Source: an uncultured Olsenella sp. (GTDB taxonomy: Bacteria; Actinomycetota; Coriobacteriia; Coriobacteriales; Atopobiaceae). From it: a stretch of 64,000 bases of DNA. The first letter of the stretch is position 1. Each line of letters begins with the position of its first letter. The DNA is taken from NCBI GenBank assembly GCA_900314495.1, contig OMVJ01000001.1:186001-250000 (forward strand), written 5' to 3'. The notes under the pieces were generated by a model. That model was not told the origin of the DNA, ran no database searches, and saw only the letters and a program-made list of their open reading frames with translations. A program made the translations under genes and the position numbers. Shown piece by piece: positions 37,585 through 46,663 of this stretch.

Positions 37585-37622
37585 GCTATCCCACAACCGA
37601 CACGCGACGGTTGTGGGGTAGC
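37585..37622 (-). terminator. Terminator of ffh (repeated hairpin copy 2)
   Basis: GCTATCCCACAACCG (37585-37599) pairs with CGGTTGTGGGGTAGC (37608-37622). On the minus strand it is followed by GCTTTTTTCG, a good T-tract. It terminates the ftsY-ffh end of the long minus-strand block. Confidence 0.88.
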
Positions 37623-37686
37623 TTCTGCGCAGCTCGTAGCTTCCTCGCAGATCCAGCGCCCAAGGTGCCACGGCACGCCCGCGCGC

Positions 37687-39168
37687 CTAGTGCTTCTTCT
37701 GCTTGCCCTTCTTGTGCGGGCGCTTGTTGGCGCGGCGCTGCTCGCGGTTGGCAGCCTGGTTGGCTTGGGCCATCTGCGCGTCGAACTGCGCAAGGTCCGC
37801 CTGGCTGGCGCCCATTCTCTGCATCATGCCACGCATGCTGCGGCCCATCTTCCTGGTGTTGCCGCCGGCCATCATGCTGCGCATCTGGCCCATGGTCTTG
37901 TCCATCTGCTCCCACTGCTTGTACAGCTGGTTGACCTCCTGGATGCTGTGGCCGGAGCCCTTGGCAATGCGCTTGCGGCGCTGGCCGTCAATGATGCGCG
38001 GCTTGGCGCGCTCCTCCTTGGTCATGGAGTGGATGATGGCCTCGATCTGGTCCATGGCGTGGTCGTTGATGTCACCGCCTGCCTGTGACATGGCGCGGTC
38101 GACGCCGGGAATCATGCCAGCAAGCTTGCGCAGGCCGCCCATTTTGCGGATCTGCTGCATCTGCTTCAGCATGTCGTCCATGGTGAAGCCCTGCATGAGC
38201 ATGCGCTCGGCGTCTTCCATGCTCTGCTCGTCGGCGGCCTTCTCGGCCTGCTCGATGATGCCGTACACGTCGCCCATGCCCAGGATGCGCTTGGCCATGC
38301 GGTCCGGGTGGAAGACCTCCAGGGAGTCGGGCTTCTCGCCCATGGAGACGAACTTGATGGGCTTGCCGGTCACCTCGCGCACGGAGAGGGCGCCGCCGCC
38401 ACGGGCGTCGCCGTCCAGCTTGGACATGATCACGCCGTCGAAGTCCACGCGCTCGGCGAAGGCGGAGACCACGTTCACGATGTCCTGGCCGGTCATGGCG
38501 TCCACGACCATGAGAATCTGGTCGGGCTTGACGGCCTCCTTGATGTCGACGGCCTCCTGCATCATCTCCTCGTCAACCTGCAGGCGGCCAGCGGTGTCCA
38601 CGATCACGACGTCGCACATGCGGTCAACCGCGGCGCGAATGGACTCGGAGGCAACCTTGACGGCGTCCTTGCCGTCGCCGCGGTAGACGGGCACGCCGAT
38701 CTCCGAGCCAAGGGTCTGCAGCTGGTCCGCCGCGGCGGGGCGGTGCGTGTCGCATGCCGCCAGCAGCGGGTGGTGCTTCTGGCCCTTGAGCAGGTAGGCC
38801 AGCTTGGAGGCCGCGGTGGTCTTGCCCGAGCCCTGAAGGCCCACCAGCATGATCACGTTGGGCGTGCGGCTCTGGTCGAGCTCCAGCTTGGAGTCGGTGT
38901 CACCCAAGAGGTGGGTCAGCTCGTCCAGGACTATGCGGACCACGTTCTGCGTGGGGTTCAGGGAATCCAGCACCTCGGCGTCGAGGCACTTCTCCTTGCA
39001 GGTGGAGACGAAGCTCCGCACCACGCGGTAGTTGACGTCCGCCTCCAAGAGGGCCATGCGAATCTCTCGCATGGCGGCGTTGATGTCGTCCTCGGTGAGC
39101 CTGCCCTTGCCGCGGAGCTTGTCGAACGTGTCTTGCAGTCGGTCGGAGAGGCTGCTGAAAACTGCCAT
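37687..39168 (-). CDS. ffh: Signal recognition particle protein Ffh
   Basis: Ffh is the GTPase that binds SRP RNA and nascent signal peptides and delivers ribosomes to FtsY. The 493-residue protein contains the N domain, a G domain with GLQGSGKTTAASKLA, DTHRPAAADQL and DTAGRL, and a methionine-rich M domain with a long basic tail ending KKGKQKKH. The ATG at 39168 lies 3 bp after the ftsY stop. It is the last gene of the block. The SRP RNA gene itself was not found in the window. Confidence 0.97.
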   Translation of the reverse strand: MAVFSSLSDRLQDTFDKLRGKGRLTEDDINAAMREIRMALLEADVNYRVVRSFVSTCKEKCLDAEVLDSLNPTQNVVRIVLDELTHLLGDTDSKLELDQSRTPNVIMLVGLQGSGKTTAASKLAYLLKGQKHHPLLAACDTHRPAAADQLQTLGSEIGVPVYRGDGKDAVKVASESIRAAVDRMCDVVIVDTAGRLQVDEEMMQEAVDIKEAVKPDQILMVVDAMTGQDIVNVVSAFAERVDFDGVIMSKLDGDARGGGALSVREVTGKPIKFVSMGEKPDSLEVFHPDRMAKRILGMGDVYGIIEQAEKAADEQSMEDAERMLMQGFTMDDMLKQMQQIRKMGGLRKLAGMIPGVDRAMSQAGGDINDHAMDQIEAIIHSMTKEERAKPRIIDGQRRKRIAKGSGHSIQEVNQLYKQWEQMDKTMGQMRSMMAGGNTRKMGRSMRGMMQRMGASQADLAQFDAQMAQANQAANREQRRANKRPHKKGKQKKH

Positions 39169-39171
39169 GTG

Positions 39172-40077
39172 CTACTTCCCTTCGTCTTCGCCGACGAGCG
39201 CGCGCGAGAAGTCGAGCGCGTCGAACTTTTGCAGGTCGTCGATGCCCTCACCGACGCCGATGCGGTAGATGGGCAGGCCCAGGTCGTGCGAGATGCGCAC
39301 GGCTATGCCGCCCTTTGCCGTGCCGTCCAGCTTGGTCACGATGAGGCCGTCTATGTCCAGTGCCTGGTTGAACTCCTGCGCCTGGTTGAGTCCGTTCTGG
39401 CCGGTGGTGGCGTCGATCACCAGGACCACCGAGACGGGCACCGTGGCGCGCTTGCGCGTCACGTTGACCACCTTCTGCAGCTCGCGCATGAGCTCCGGCG
39501 AGGTGTGCAGGCGGCCTGCGGTGTCTATGAGCACCAGGTCCGCACCCGCGTCCTCGGACTTCTCCACCACCTCGAAGCAGACGCTGGCCGGGTCCGCGCC
39601 ACGCTTGCGCGTGATCACGGGCACGTCCGCGCGCTGGCCCCAGACCTCAAGCTGCTCTATGGCGGCCGCGCGGAAGGTGTCCGCGCCGCCGATTACGCAG
39701 TTGAGACCGCTGGTGCGCGCCACGCCCGCCAGCTTGCCCACCGTGGTGGTCTTGCCGGCGCCGTTGATGCCCACGAAGAGCACGATGGACGGCAGGTCCG
39801 TGAAGGGGTCGCGGTCGGCCGGCGCGAACTCCCGGCTGATGCGCTTGGCCAGCGCGTCGCGCAGCTGGCCCGAGCGCGTGAGGTTCTCGCGCGCGGCCTG
39901 CTCGCGCAGGTCGTCAGTGACGGACATGGCCACTTCTGCGCCCATGTCGCCCATGACCAGGGTGTCCTCCAGGTCCTCCCAGAAGGTCTCGTCGACCTCG
40001 CCACCCATGTAGAAGATCTCGTTGATGGTCTCGCGCGAGCGCGAGAGGCCCTTCTTGAGCTTGTCGAAAAGGCCCAT
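39172..40077 (-). CDS. ftsY: Signal recognition particle receptor FtsY
   Basis: FtsY docks SRP-ribosome complexes at the membrane. The 301-residue protein is essentially the NG core: an N domain starting MGLFDKLKKGLSRSRETI, then GINGAGKTTTVGKLA, DTFRAAAIEQL, DTAGRLHTS and TKLDGTAKGG. The long acidic A domain found in E. coli is absent, as in many Gram-positives. Its ATG overlaps the smc stop (TAATG), implying coupling. smc-ftsY-ffh is a conserved order. Confidence 0.97.
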   Translation of the reverse strand: MGLFDKLKKGLSRSRETINEIFYMGGEVDETFWEDLEDTLVMGDMGAEVAMSVTDDLREQAARENLTRSGQLRDALAKRISREFAPADRDPFTDLPSIVLFVGINGAGKTTTVGKLAGVARTSGLNCVIGGADTFRAAAIEQLEVWGQRADVPVITRKRGADPASVCFEVVEKSEDAGADLVLIDTAGRLHTSPELMRELQKVVNVTRKRATVPVSVVLVIDATTGQNGLNQAQEFNQALDIDGLIVTKLDGTAKGGIAVRISHDLGLPIYRIGVGEGIDDLQKFDALDFSRALVGEDEGK

Positions 40078-43000
40078 TAGGCTGCAACCACCTTTCCCGT
40101 CTGGTCGAGGCGCTGAGACACCACGTGGCTCACGCCGTCGGCCTGCATCGAAACGCCGTACAGAACGTCCGCCTGCTCCATGGTCCTGCGCTGGTGCGTG
40201 ATGACCAGGAGCTGCGTCGTCTTCTTGAGCTGCTCGATAGCGTCGAGCAAGCGCTGAAGATTAGAGTAATCCAGAGCGGCCTCCACCTCGTCGAACACAT
40301 AGAACGGAACCGTCCGCGTGCGATATACGGCGAAGAGGAGGGCCAGCGCGGTGAGGGACTTCTCGCCGCCGCTCATGAGCGACATCTTCTGGATGCGCTT
40401 GCCGCGCGGCTGCGCCACGATCTCTATGCCAGTCTCCGTGGGGTGGTCCGGGTCAGTCATCTCCAAGTGGGCGGCGCCGCCGGGGAAGAGAAGCCCGAAG
40501 ACCTCCTGGAAGTTGGCGTTAACGGCGTCGAAGGTTACCAGGAACTGGCGGCGCATCTTGCGCTCGATGGCGTCGTCGATGCGCTTGAGCGCCTTGCGGG
40601 CCCCCTCCAGGTCCTCCACCTGCTCGCTGATGTAGTCCGCGCGCTCCTTGAGGCGGGCGTACTGGTCCGTGGCAACCTCGTTCACGGGGCCGATGCCCCT
40701 GAGCGCCGCCTTCAGGTCCTGCACCTCTGCCTCTGCGGCCTCGCGGTCGTCGGGCGCGGGCAGCGCCAGGGCCTCCTCGAGGTTGGCCCCCGCCTCCTCT
40801 ATGGCACTGACGGCGTGCTGGACCTGGACCTCGATCTTGCCCTGCTCCACCTTCACGTCGCTGGCCACCGTGCGGGCGCGCTCCAGGTCCTGGCTGGCCT
40901 CGTTCACGGCGGACCGGGCCTCCGTGATGGTCCGCTTGAGCTCGTTGGAATCCGCCTCCGCAAGGGAGGCGCGGTCCGCCAGACGCGCGGACCACTCCGC
41001 CAGGCGGTCGCGGAGCGCCTGGTAGCGGGCCTCCAGCGGCGCCACGCGACGCCGCTTGGCCCGCAGGCTCGCCAGGGCATCGGAGGCGCCAGACCCCTGC
41101 GAGCGCAGCCTCTTGGCACGCGACCCCAGCTCGTCCTCGCGCGTGATGAGGTGGTTCTTGCGCTCCTGCACGGTGGCAAGCCTGAGGCGCGCGTCCGAGA
41201 GGCGCCTGTCCGCCTCGGACTCCTCGTGCGAGGCCTCGCCGCGCTCGTCCTGCGCTCGCTGCAGCTCGTCCGACAGCTGGTCAGCCCGGGCGGAGGCATC
41301 GGCCGACGCCCGCCTGTGACGGTCTATCTCCGCGCGGGCGGAGGCGGCCTTCTGCCTGGCGGCGTCCCTGCCCTTCTGCACCTGGGCCTGCTCCGAGAGG
41401 GACTTCGACCGCTCCCCCTCCAGCCGACCCACCTCAGCCGTGACCGAGGAGAGCTCGCCGCGCAGGCGCGCCACGTCACCCCTTGCGCTGGCGTTGGCCT
41501 CGCGCGTGGCGTTGAGGGCAGCCTCAGCCTGAGCCACGGCCGCGGATGCCGCGTCTAGGGCCTCCTGCAGGCCGGGCATGGCCTCGTCCAGGGCACGGAT
41601 GCGGCGCTTGCGCTCCAGGGCGCCCCTCTCCGCGTCGGAGCTGGCACCTATGACGGTGCGTCCGTCCGGCAGCACCGTCACGCCGTCGGGCGTCACGTAC
41701 GTGCAGGCGGGCACCTGCTCGTGGGCACGCACGGCCTCGGACACGGAGGCGACAAGGCGCACGTCGCCCATCAGGGCTCCCACGAGGCCCTCCGCACCCG
41801 GCACCACCCTCAGCTTGGCCAGCAGCGAATGCCCAGGGGCCTCCGCTGGCACGCCCGCCGGCGCCGCCGCATAGGAGACCACCGTCGCGCGACCCGACGC
41901 CTTGCGAACCCCCGCGGCCTCCGCCGCAACGTGCGCGACTGCGTCGGCGTCGCGCACCACCAGGGCGTTCAGGTCCTCGCCCAGCAGGCGCTCCACCAGG
42001 GGCTCCAAGTCCTCCGGCGCCTCGATAAGGTCCGCCAGGCGGCACTGCACCAGGTCCGCCACGTCCCTGCGCTTGGTCACAGCCGCCACCAGCGGGGAGG
42101 ACGCCTGCGCCTGAGCGTCCACGGACCTCAGCGCGGAGAGGGTTGCCCGCTGCTGCGAGAGCCTGTCCCGCGCGCGGGACTCCTCGCCGCGGGATGCGCG
42201 CGCCCCGTCCTGCAGGGCACCGATGCGCTCGCGCGCGGAGTCGGCCCGACCCTGCGCCTCCGCCAGCTCCCGGGAGATAGCCTCCTTGCGGGCCGTGCGC
42301 TCCCTCAGCCGGTCCTCGCAGGCGGAGAGGGACTCCTGGATCTGCGCGAGGCGGCTCTGGTACATCTGGTCCTCGACCTCCGCGTTGCCGATCTGGTCGC
42401 GGAGCTTTGCGTAGGCCACGGTCTCCTGGTCTGCCGTGCGCTGGGCGGTCCTCTGGTCCGCCTGGAGCTGAGCCACGCGCGAGCCCAGCTCGCGCCGCCT
42501 GGCGGTGGCCGCCTTCGCCGCCGTCGCCAGGCCGTCCACCTCCCGCTTGAGGGCGTCCCACTCGCCACGCGCCGCGGCGAGGTCGCTTGCCACCTGCGCC
42601 AGCTCGGCCTCCGCCTGGGCGCGGTCGCGCTCCGCGGTCTGGACCGTGCGCGCAAGGTCCCCTATGCGGGCGTCCATGTTGCGGCCCTTCTCGGAGGCAA
42701 GGCGCGCGTCGGCCTCCAGGCGTGACAGCTGGCCGGCCACCCGCTGGCGCTGCTCCGCCAGGTCGCCCACGAAGAGTCCCTTCTCCTCCAGCGTGGCCTG
42801 GTAGCGCTCCAGGGCATCGCCCTTCTCCCTCAGGCGCAGCTGGGCAAGCTCTATGCTGGCACCGGCCTCGCGGCCGCGCGACGCCAGGTCTGCGTGGCGG
42901 GCCTGCAGGCCGCGCAGGTCGTCCACGGCCAGCTGGGTCTGGAGCTGGCGCAGGCGGTCCTGCAGGTCGTGCGCCCGCCTGGCCTTCTCCACCTGGCGCT

Positions 43001-43616
43001 CCAGGGGCCGCAGCTGCCGCTTAATCTCACGCTCTATGTCCTTGGCGCGCGTGAGGTTCTTGTCCATGCTCTCCAGCTTCTTGTTGGAGCGCTCCTTGCG
43101 ACGGCGGTGCTTGGCAATGTCCGCCGCTTCCTCAATGAGCTCGCGCCGCTGCTCCGGCCGGCTGGAGAGCACGGAATCCAGCTTGCCCTGCGAGATGATG
43201 GAGTGCGTCTCCTTGCCCAGGCCGGAGTCGTGCAGGATGTCCGTGATGTCCATGAGGCGGCTGGTGGAGCCGTTGATGAGGTACTCGTTCTCGCCTGAGC
43301 GGTACATGCGCCGCGTGATGGCCACCTCCGAGTAGTCAACGGGCAGGGTGCCGTCGGAGTTGTCCAGCACCAGCGTGACCTCCGCCAGGCTCACCGGCTG
43401 CCGCGCGGACGAGCCGGAGAAGATCACGTCCTCCATGGCCTGGCCGCGCAGCATCTTGGCGGACTGCTCGCCCAGGACCCAGAGGATGGCGTCGGACACG
43501 TTGGACTTGCCGGAGCCGTTGGGGCCCACTATGACGTTCAGGCCAGGGTCGAAGGCCATGGTGGACTTGTCGGCAAACGACTTGAAGCCCTTGAGCGAGA
43601 GCGACTTGAGATACAC
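40077..43616 (-). CDS. smc: Chromosome segregation protein SMC
   Basis: SMC condenses and segregates the chromosome with ScpA and ScpB. The 1179-residue protein has the N-terminal Walker A (VGPNGSGKSNV) and two long coiled coils. They flank a hinge at about 510-640 that includes ATVVSYAAAPAGVP. The C-terminal ATPase half has the signature LMSGGEKSLTALALLFA and Walker B FYVFDEVEAALD. It starts with GTG at 43616, 19 bp after rnc, with AGGGAAA upstream. mutM, often found between rnc and smc in Actinobacteria, is absent. Confidence 0.97.
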   Translation of the reverse strand: MYLKSLSLKGFKSFADKSTMAFDPGLNVIVGPNGSGKSNVSDAILWVLGEQSAKMLRGQAMEDVIFSGSSARQPVSLAEVTLVLDNSDGTLPVDYSEVAITRRMYRSGENEYLINGSTSRLMDITDILHDSGLGKETHSIISQGKLDSVLSSRPEQRRELIEEAADIAKHRRRKERSNKKLESMDKNLTRAKDIEREIKRQLRPLERQVEKARRAHDLQDRLRQLQTQLAVDDLRGLQARHADLASRGREAGASIELAQLRLREKGDALERYQATLEEKGLFVGDLAEQRQRVAGQLSRLEADARLASEKGRNMDARIGDLARTVQTAERDRAQAEAELAQVASDLAAARGEWDALKREVDGLATAAKAATARRRELGSRVAQLQADQRTAQRTADQETVAYAKLRDQIGNAEVEDQMYQSRLAQIQESLSACEDRLRERTARKEAISRELAEAQGRADSARERIGALQDGARASRGEESRARDRLSQQRATLSALRSVDAQAQASSPLVAAVTKRRDVADLVQCRLADLIEAPEDLEPLVERLLGEDLNALVVRDADAVAHVAAEAAGVRKASGRATVVSYAAAPAGVPAEAPGHSLLAKLRVVPGAEGLVGALMGDVRLVASVSEAVRAHEQVPACTYVTPDGVTVLPDGRTVIGASSDAERGALERKRRIRALDEAMPGLQEALDAASAAVAQAEAALNATREANASARGDVARLRGELSSVTAEVGRLEGERSKSLSEQAQVQKGRDAARQKAASARAEIDRHRRASADASARADQLSDELQRAQDERGEASHEESEADRRLSDARLRLATVQERKNHLITREDELGSRAKRLRSQGSGASDALASLRAKRRRVAPLEARYQALRDRLAEWSARLADRASLAEADSNELKRTITEARSAVNEASQDLERARTVASDVKVEQGKIEVQVQHAVSAIEEAGANLEEALALPAPDDREAAEAEVQDLKAALRGIGPVNEVATDQYARLKERADYISEQVEDLEGARKALKRIDDAIERKMRRQFLVTFDAVNANFQEVFGLLFPGGAAHLEMTDPDHPTETGIEIVAQPRGKRIQKMSLMSGGEKSLTALALLFAVYRTRTVPFYVFDEVEAALDYSNLQRLLDAIEQLKKTTQLLVITHQRRTMEQADVLYGVSMQADGVSHVVSQRLDQTGKVVAA

Positions 43617-43635
43617 CTAGACCGTTTCCCTTCGG

Positions 43636-44355
43636 CTACTCGGCGATGGCGGCATCGTCGGCTTCCAGGTAGCCCAGGTTCATGAGGGCGTTCTCCGCCG
43701 CCACGCTCTCCGACTCCTTCTTGGAGGAGCCGACGCCGCGGCCGACGCGCTTGCCGTCCACCAGCACCACCGTGGTGAACGTGGGGGCATGCGCGGGACC
43801 CTCCTCGCCCACCAGCTTGTACTCCGGGGCACACTTCATGTCGCGCTGCGTGACCTCCTGCAGGCGCGACTTGGGGCTGATGGGCTTGCGGGCGATCTCC
43901 GGCGTCATGTACGGCTCGAGCGTCCTGTGCACGAAGTCGTGCGTCACCCCGTAGCCGGCGTCCAGGTAGAGGGCACCCACTATGGACTCGTACACGTTCT
44001 CCAACGCGGAGTGCATGCCACGGGCACCGGTGCCCTTCTCGGACTCGCCGAAGACGATGAGCTGCCCTATGCCAAGCTCCTCCGCGACCACGGAGAGCGT
44101 GGCGCCCGAGACCAGCGAGATCTTGAGCCGCGTGAGCTCCCCCTCGTCCATGGCGGGGAACTTCTCGTACAGGTCCGTGGCGACCATGGCACCCAGGATG
44201 GAGTCTCCCAGGAACTCCAGTCGCTCGTAGGAGGCCGAGACGGGGCGACCCTCCACCGCAGACGGGTGCGTGATGGCGGATTGGATGAGGCTATAGTCCG
44301 AAAAGTGGTGGCCGACGATCTTCTCGACGGCGGCCACCCGTTGGTGCAACTTCAA
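43636..44355 (-). CDS. rnc: Ribonuclease III
   Basis: RNase III cuts double-stranded RNA in rRNA and mRNA processing. The 239-residue protein has the signature ERLEFLGDSILGAMV, the second catalytic acidic cluster ALENVYESIVGALYLDAG, and a C-terminal double-stranded RNA-binding domain (KSRLQEVTQRDMKCAPEY; GSSKKESESVAAENAL). It starts with TTG at 44355, with GGGGGAGCG upstream. The acpP-rnc-smc-ftsY order is widely conserved. Confidence 0.96.
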   Translation of the reverse strand: MKLHQRVAAVEKIVGHHFSDYSLIQSAITHPSAVEGRPVSASYERLEFLGDSILGAMVATDLYEKFPAMDEGELTRLKISLVSGATLSVVAEELGIGQLIVFGESEKGTGARGMHSALENVYESIVGALYLDAGYGVTHDFVHRTLEPYMTPEIARKPISPKSRLQEVTQRDMKCAPEYKLVGEEGPAHAPTFTTVVLVDGKRVGRGVGSSKKESESVAAENALMNLGYLEADDAAIAE

Positions 44356-44376
44356 GTGAAACGCTCCCCCTGGAAA

Positions 44377-44613
44377 CTACTGGGCGTCCTCGATGGCATT
44401 GACCGCGTCCTTCACGGTCTGGATGCCCTGGAGCACGTCGTCGTCTAGCGTGGTGCCGAACTCGTCCTCAAATGCGGTGACGAGCTCCAGCAGGTCGAAG
44501 GAGTCCGCGCCGAGGTCAGTGAACTTTGCGTCCTCCGTGACGGACTCAGGGTCGCACTCCAGAGTCTCCGACACGAGGGAAACGACCTTCTCCATGATGG
44601 CTGCGCGATCCAT
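44377..44613 (-). CDS. acpP: Acyl carrier protein
   Basis: This 78-residue carrier holds fatty acyl chains on a 4'-phosphopantetheine arm. The attachment serine is in GADSFDLLELV; the usual form is DSLD, so Phe replaces Leu. The rest is a typical acidic four-helix protein. The ATG at 44613 has AGGAGGCCC upstream; the longer frame to 44697 enters plsX. It is placed between plsX and rnc as in many bacteria. Confidence 0.95.
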   Translation of the reverse strand: MDRAAIMEKVVSLVSETLECDPESVTEDAKFTDLGADSFDLLELVTAFEDEFGTTLDDDVLQGIQTVKDAVNAIEDAQ

Positions 44614-44680
44614 TTGGGCCTCCTTAGGCCTTGCGCCCAACGCCGGGCGACCAACTATACACATGTGGAGATTGTACCCA

Positions 44681-45670
44681 TTACTGGGCCTGGGCAAGCA
44701 TCTCCGTCATCTTGCCCACAAGCCCGCCGCGCACGGCGTTGGCGCAGGCGGCGGTGCCCATGTGCACGGCCTTGGCGCTGGTGGCGCCGTGGCCGATGAG
44801 AACGGGCGCCTTCAGGCCCAGGAGGATTGCACCACCGTACTCGTCCCCGGTGAGGTCCGCCGCAATCTCCTTCATGGCGGGCTTGAGCATGAGGGCCCCC
44901 AGCGCGGCGCGCTTGGAGTCGCCCACGGCCGCCTTTATGCGCTTGAGCATGTACTTGGCCGTGCCCTCCATGGACTTGAGGGCCACGTTGCCGGCGAAGC
45001 CGTCCGTCACAATGACGTCGAAGTTGCCCAGCAGCAGGTCCGAGCCCTCCGCGTTGCCCACAAACCCGCAGCCTGCGGCAGCCAGGGCCTGGTGCTCCGC
45101 GATGACGGCCTCCGAGCCCTTGGCCTCCTCCGTCCCGTTGGAGAGCAGGCCCACCCTGGCGTCCTCGACCCCAAGGGTCACGTGGGCGTAGGCGCGGCCC
45201 ATCTGCGCGAACTGGACTATCATCTCGGGCCTGACGTCCGCGTTGGCGCCCAGGTCAAGCACGACGGTGCGATGGCCGTCCAGGCCGGGCAGCGGAGTTG
45301 CCAGCGCGGGGCGCTTGATGCCCCGGATGCGGCCCACGCCCAGCGTGGCGGCGGCGAAGATGGCGCCGGTGGAGCCAGCAGAGAAGAAACCGTCCGCCTC
45401 GCCCTTGCGCACGGCGGCACAACCCCGAACGATGGAGGAGTCCTTCTTGGCGCGCACGGCATCTGCGGGGTGCTCGCCCATCTCGATGACCTCCGTGGTC
45501 ACCAGGGCCTTCGCACGCTCGTGGTTGGCGCAGAAGGGCACCACCACGTCCTCGTTGCCGGCGACGAGGACGCACAGCTCCGGGTCGGCGTCAAGCGCCG
45601 CCGCTATGCCCTCAAGCACCACCGACGGCTCTTCGTCCCCGCCCATGGCGTCGACGCAGATGGTGATCAT
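44681..45670 (-). CDS. plsX: Phosphate acyltransferase PlsX
   Basis: PlsX makes acyl-phosphate from acyl-ACP for phospholipid synthesis. The 329-residue protein starts with ITICVDAMGGDEEP and includes SAGSTGAIFAAATLG, DLGANADVRPEM and DGFAGNVALKSMEG, all family landmarks. The ATG has GGAGAGGAGC upstream. It follows rpmF, but a strong terminator-like hairpin separates them. acpP follows 67 bp downstream. Confidence 0.96.
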   Translation of the reverse strand: MITICVDAMGGDEEPSVVLEGIAAALDADPELCVLVAGNEDVVVPFCANHERAKALVTTEVIEMGEHPADAVRAKKDSSIVRGCAAVRKGEADGFFSAGSTGAIFAAATLGVGRIRGIKRPALATPLPGLDGHRTVVLDLGANADVRPEMIVQFAQMGRAYAHVTLGVEDARVGLLSNGTEEAKGSEAVIAEHQALAAAGCGFVGNAEGSDLLLGNFDVIVTDGFAGNVALKSMEGTAKYMLKRIKAAVGDSKRAALGALMLKPAMKEIAADLTGDEYGGAILLGLKAPVLIGHGATSAKAVHMGTAACANAVRGGLVGKMTEMLAQAQ

Positions 45671-45708
45671 GCTCGCTCCTCTCCGCAGGGGTGTCCTGCG
45701 ACGAAAAA

Positions 45709-45737
45709 GGAGGCCGACCCCAGAAGGGCCGGCCTCC
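45709..45737 (-). terminator. Terminator/attenuator between rpmF and plsX
   Basis: GGAGGCCGACCC (45709-45720) pairs with GGGCCGGCCTCC (45726-45737), one mismatch, followed on the minus strand directly by TTTTTCG. It lies 26 bp past the rpmF stop, inside the gene block, so it should reduce readthrough into plsX-acpP-rnc-smc. Confidence 0.82.
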
Positions 45738-45763
45738 CAGGCCTTGTTTGCAGCACGCCGAGG

Positions 45764-45943
45764 CTACTCGGTGACGACGACCTCGCGGTCCTTGTAGTAG
45801 CCGCAGCTGGGGCACACGTGATGCGGAAGCTTAGGAGCACCACAACGCGGGCACACGGAACGTGCCGGAGCGGCGAGCTTGCTGTTGGCGGAGCGGCGAG
45901 TGTGCGTTGCGCCGCGGCCCTTCTTCTGCTTAGGAGTTGCCAT
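45764..45943 (-). CDS. rpmF: 50S ribosomal protein L32
   Basis: This is a 59-residue basic ribosomal protein. It begins MATPKQKKGRGATHTRRS and carries a four-cysteine zinc ribbon, CPRC and CPSC, separated by 9 residues. The ATG at 45943 is preceded by GAGAGG. yceD (DUF177) upstream and plsX downstream are its standard neighbours. Confidence 0.96.
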   Translation of the reverse strand: MATPKQKKGRGATHTRRSANSKLAAPARSVCPRCGAPKLPHHVCPSCGYYKDREVVVTE

Positions 45944-46018
45944 TTGTTGAACCTCTCTTAATTCTCACTTACGCCCCGTGAAACACAAGGACGGTCAACC
46001 AAGAACATACGAATGGTG

Positions 46019-46027
46019 ACTATACCA
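46019..46027 (-). promoter_or_regulatory. Extended -10 promoter element of rpmF
   Basis: On the minus strand TGG-TATAGT (-10 at 46019-46024) lies in the 141-bp gap between yceD and rpmF. No convincing -35 is seen. It would give a leader of about 70 nt. Confidence 0.5.
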
Positions 46028-46084
46028 CGAACCACTACCAAACGCACGACTTAGTTGTTTCTTCACAGCACCTATTCAGACGGT

Positions 46085-46657
46085 CTACTCGGACGGCCCG
46101 TCGTCACCCAGGTGAAGGTTCTTGAGGACGGCGAAGGGGCTGTTCTCCAGCCGGTCCTCCTCGCGCTGGGCGGCGTGGCCGCAGTCCTCGTAGTTGAGGT
46201 TGGCGCCGCAAACCGGGCAAAGCCCCTTGCAGTCGGGCTTGCAGAGCACGATGTAGGGAGTCTCCATGATGAGGGCGGTGTTGAGGGCGTCCGTCAGGTC
46301 AATGGTGCGGTCGGGCGAGACCAGGGAGTAGTCAGGCCCCTCCTCCTCGTCGTCCTCCTCCAAGGCGGCCTCCTCGGGCTCCTTGAAGAGGAAGTACTCG
46401 TCCACCTCTCCCGCGACGTCAAACTCCGCCGGGTCCAGGCAGCGGTCGCACACGCCCACGACGTGCGCCCTCAGGATGCCCGTTGCCAGGATGCCCTCCC
46501 CCGCGTTGGTGAGGGCAACGTCGTAGTCAATGCCCTGCGGCAGCTGGAACTCGTGGTCGCCAAGGCGGTAGGTGGGCTCGTCCAGGTGGCCGTCCACCTG
46601 CAGGGTGTCACCAGGGTCCTGAAGCCGCTCGTCAAGTGCGTAGATAACTGGTTTCAT
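46085..46657 (-). CDS. YceD family (DUF177) protein
   Basis: The 190-residue protein belongs to the DUF177/YceD family, which is almost always next to rpmF and is implicated in 23S rRNA accumulation and ribosome biogenesis. Visible features are VCDRCL, a strongly acidic segment (EEAALEEDDEEEG), and a cysteine cluster CKPDCKGLCPVCG near the C-terminus that may bind zinc. The ATG has AAGGACC upstream, 6 bp after the preceding coiled-coil gene. Molecular function is not established from sequence. Confidence 0.88.
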   Translation of the reverse strand: MKPVIYALDERLQDPGDTLQVDGHLDEPTYRLGDHEFQLPQGIDYDVALTNAGEGILATGILRAHVVGVCDRCLDPAEFDVAGEVDEYFLFKEPEEAALEEDDEEEGPDYSLVSPDRTIDLTDALNTALIMETPYIVLCKPDCKGLCPVCGANLNYEDCGHAAQREEDRLENSPFAVLKNLHLGDDGPSE

Positions 46658-46663
46658 AGGTCC

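Noticed and set aside
43617-43635. mutM between rnc and smc
   Set aside because: Only 19 bp separate the two genes; the common actinobacterial mutM is absent here.
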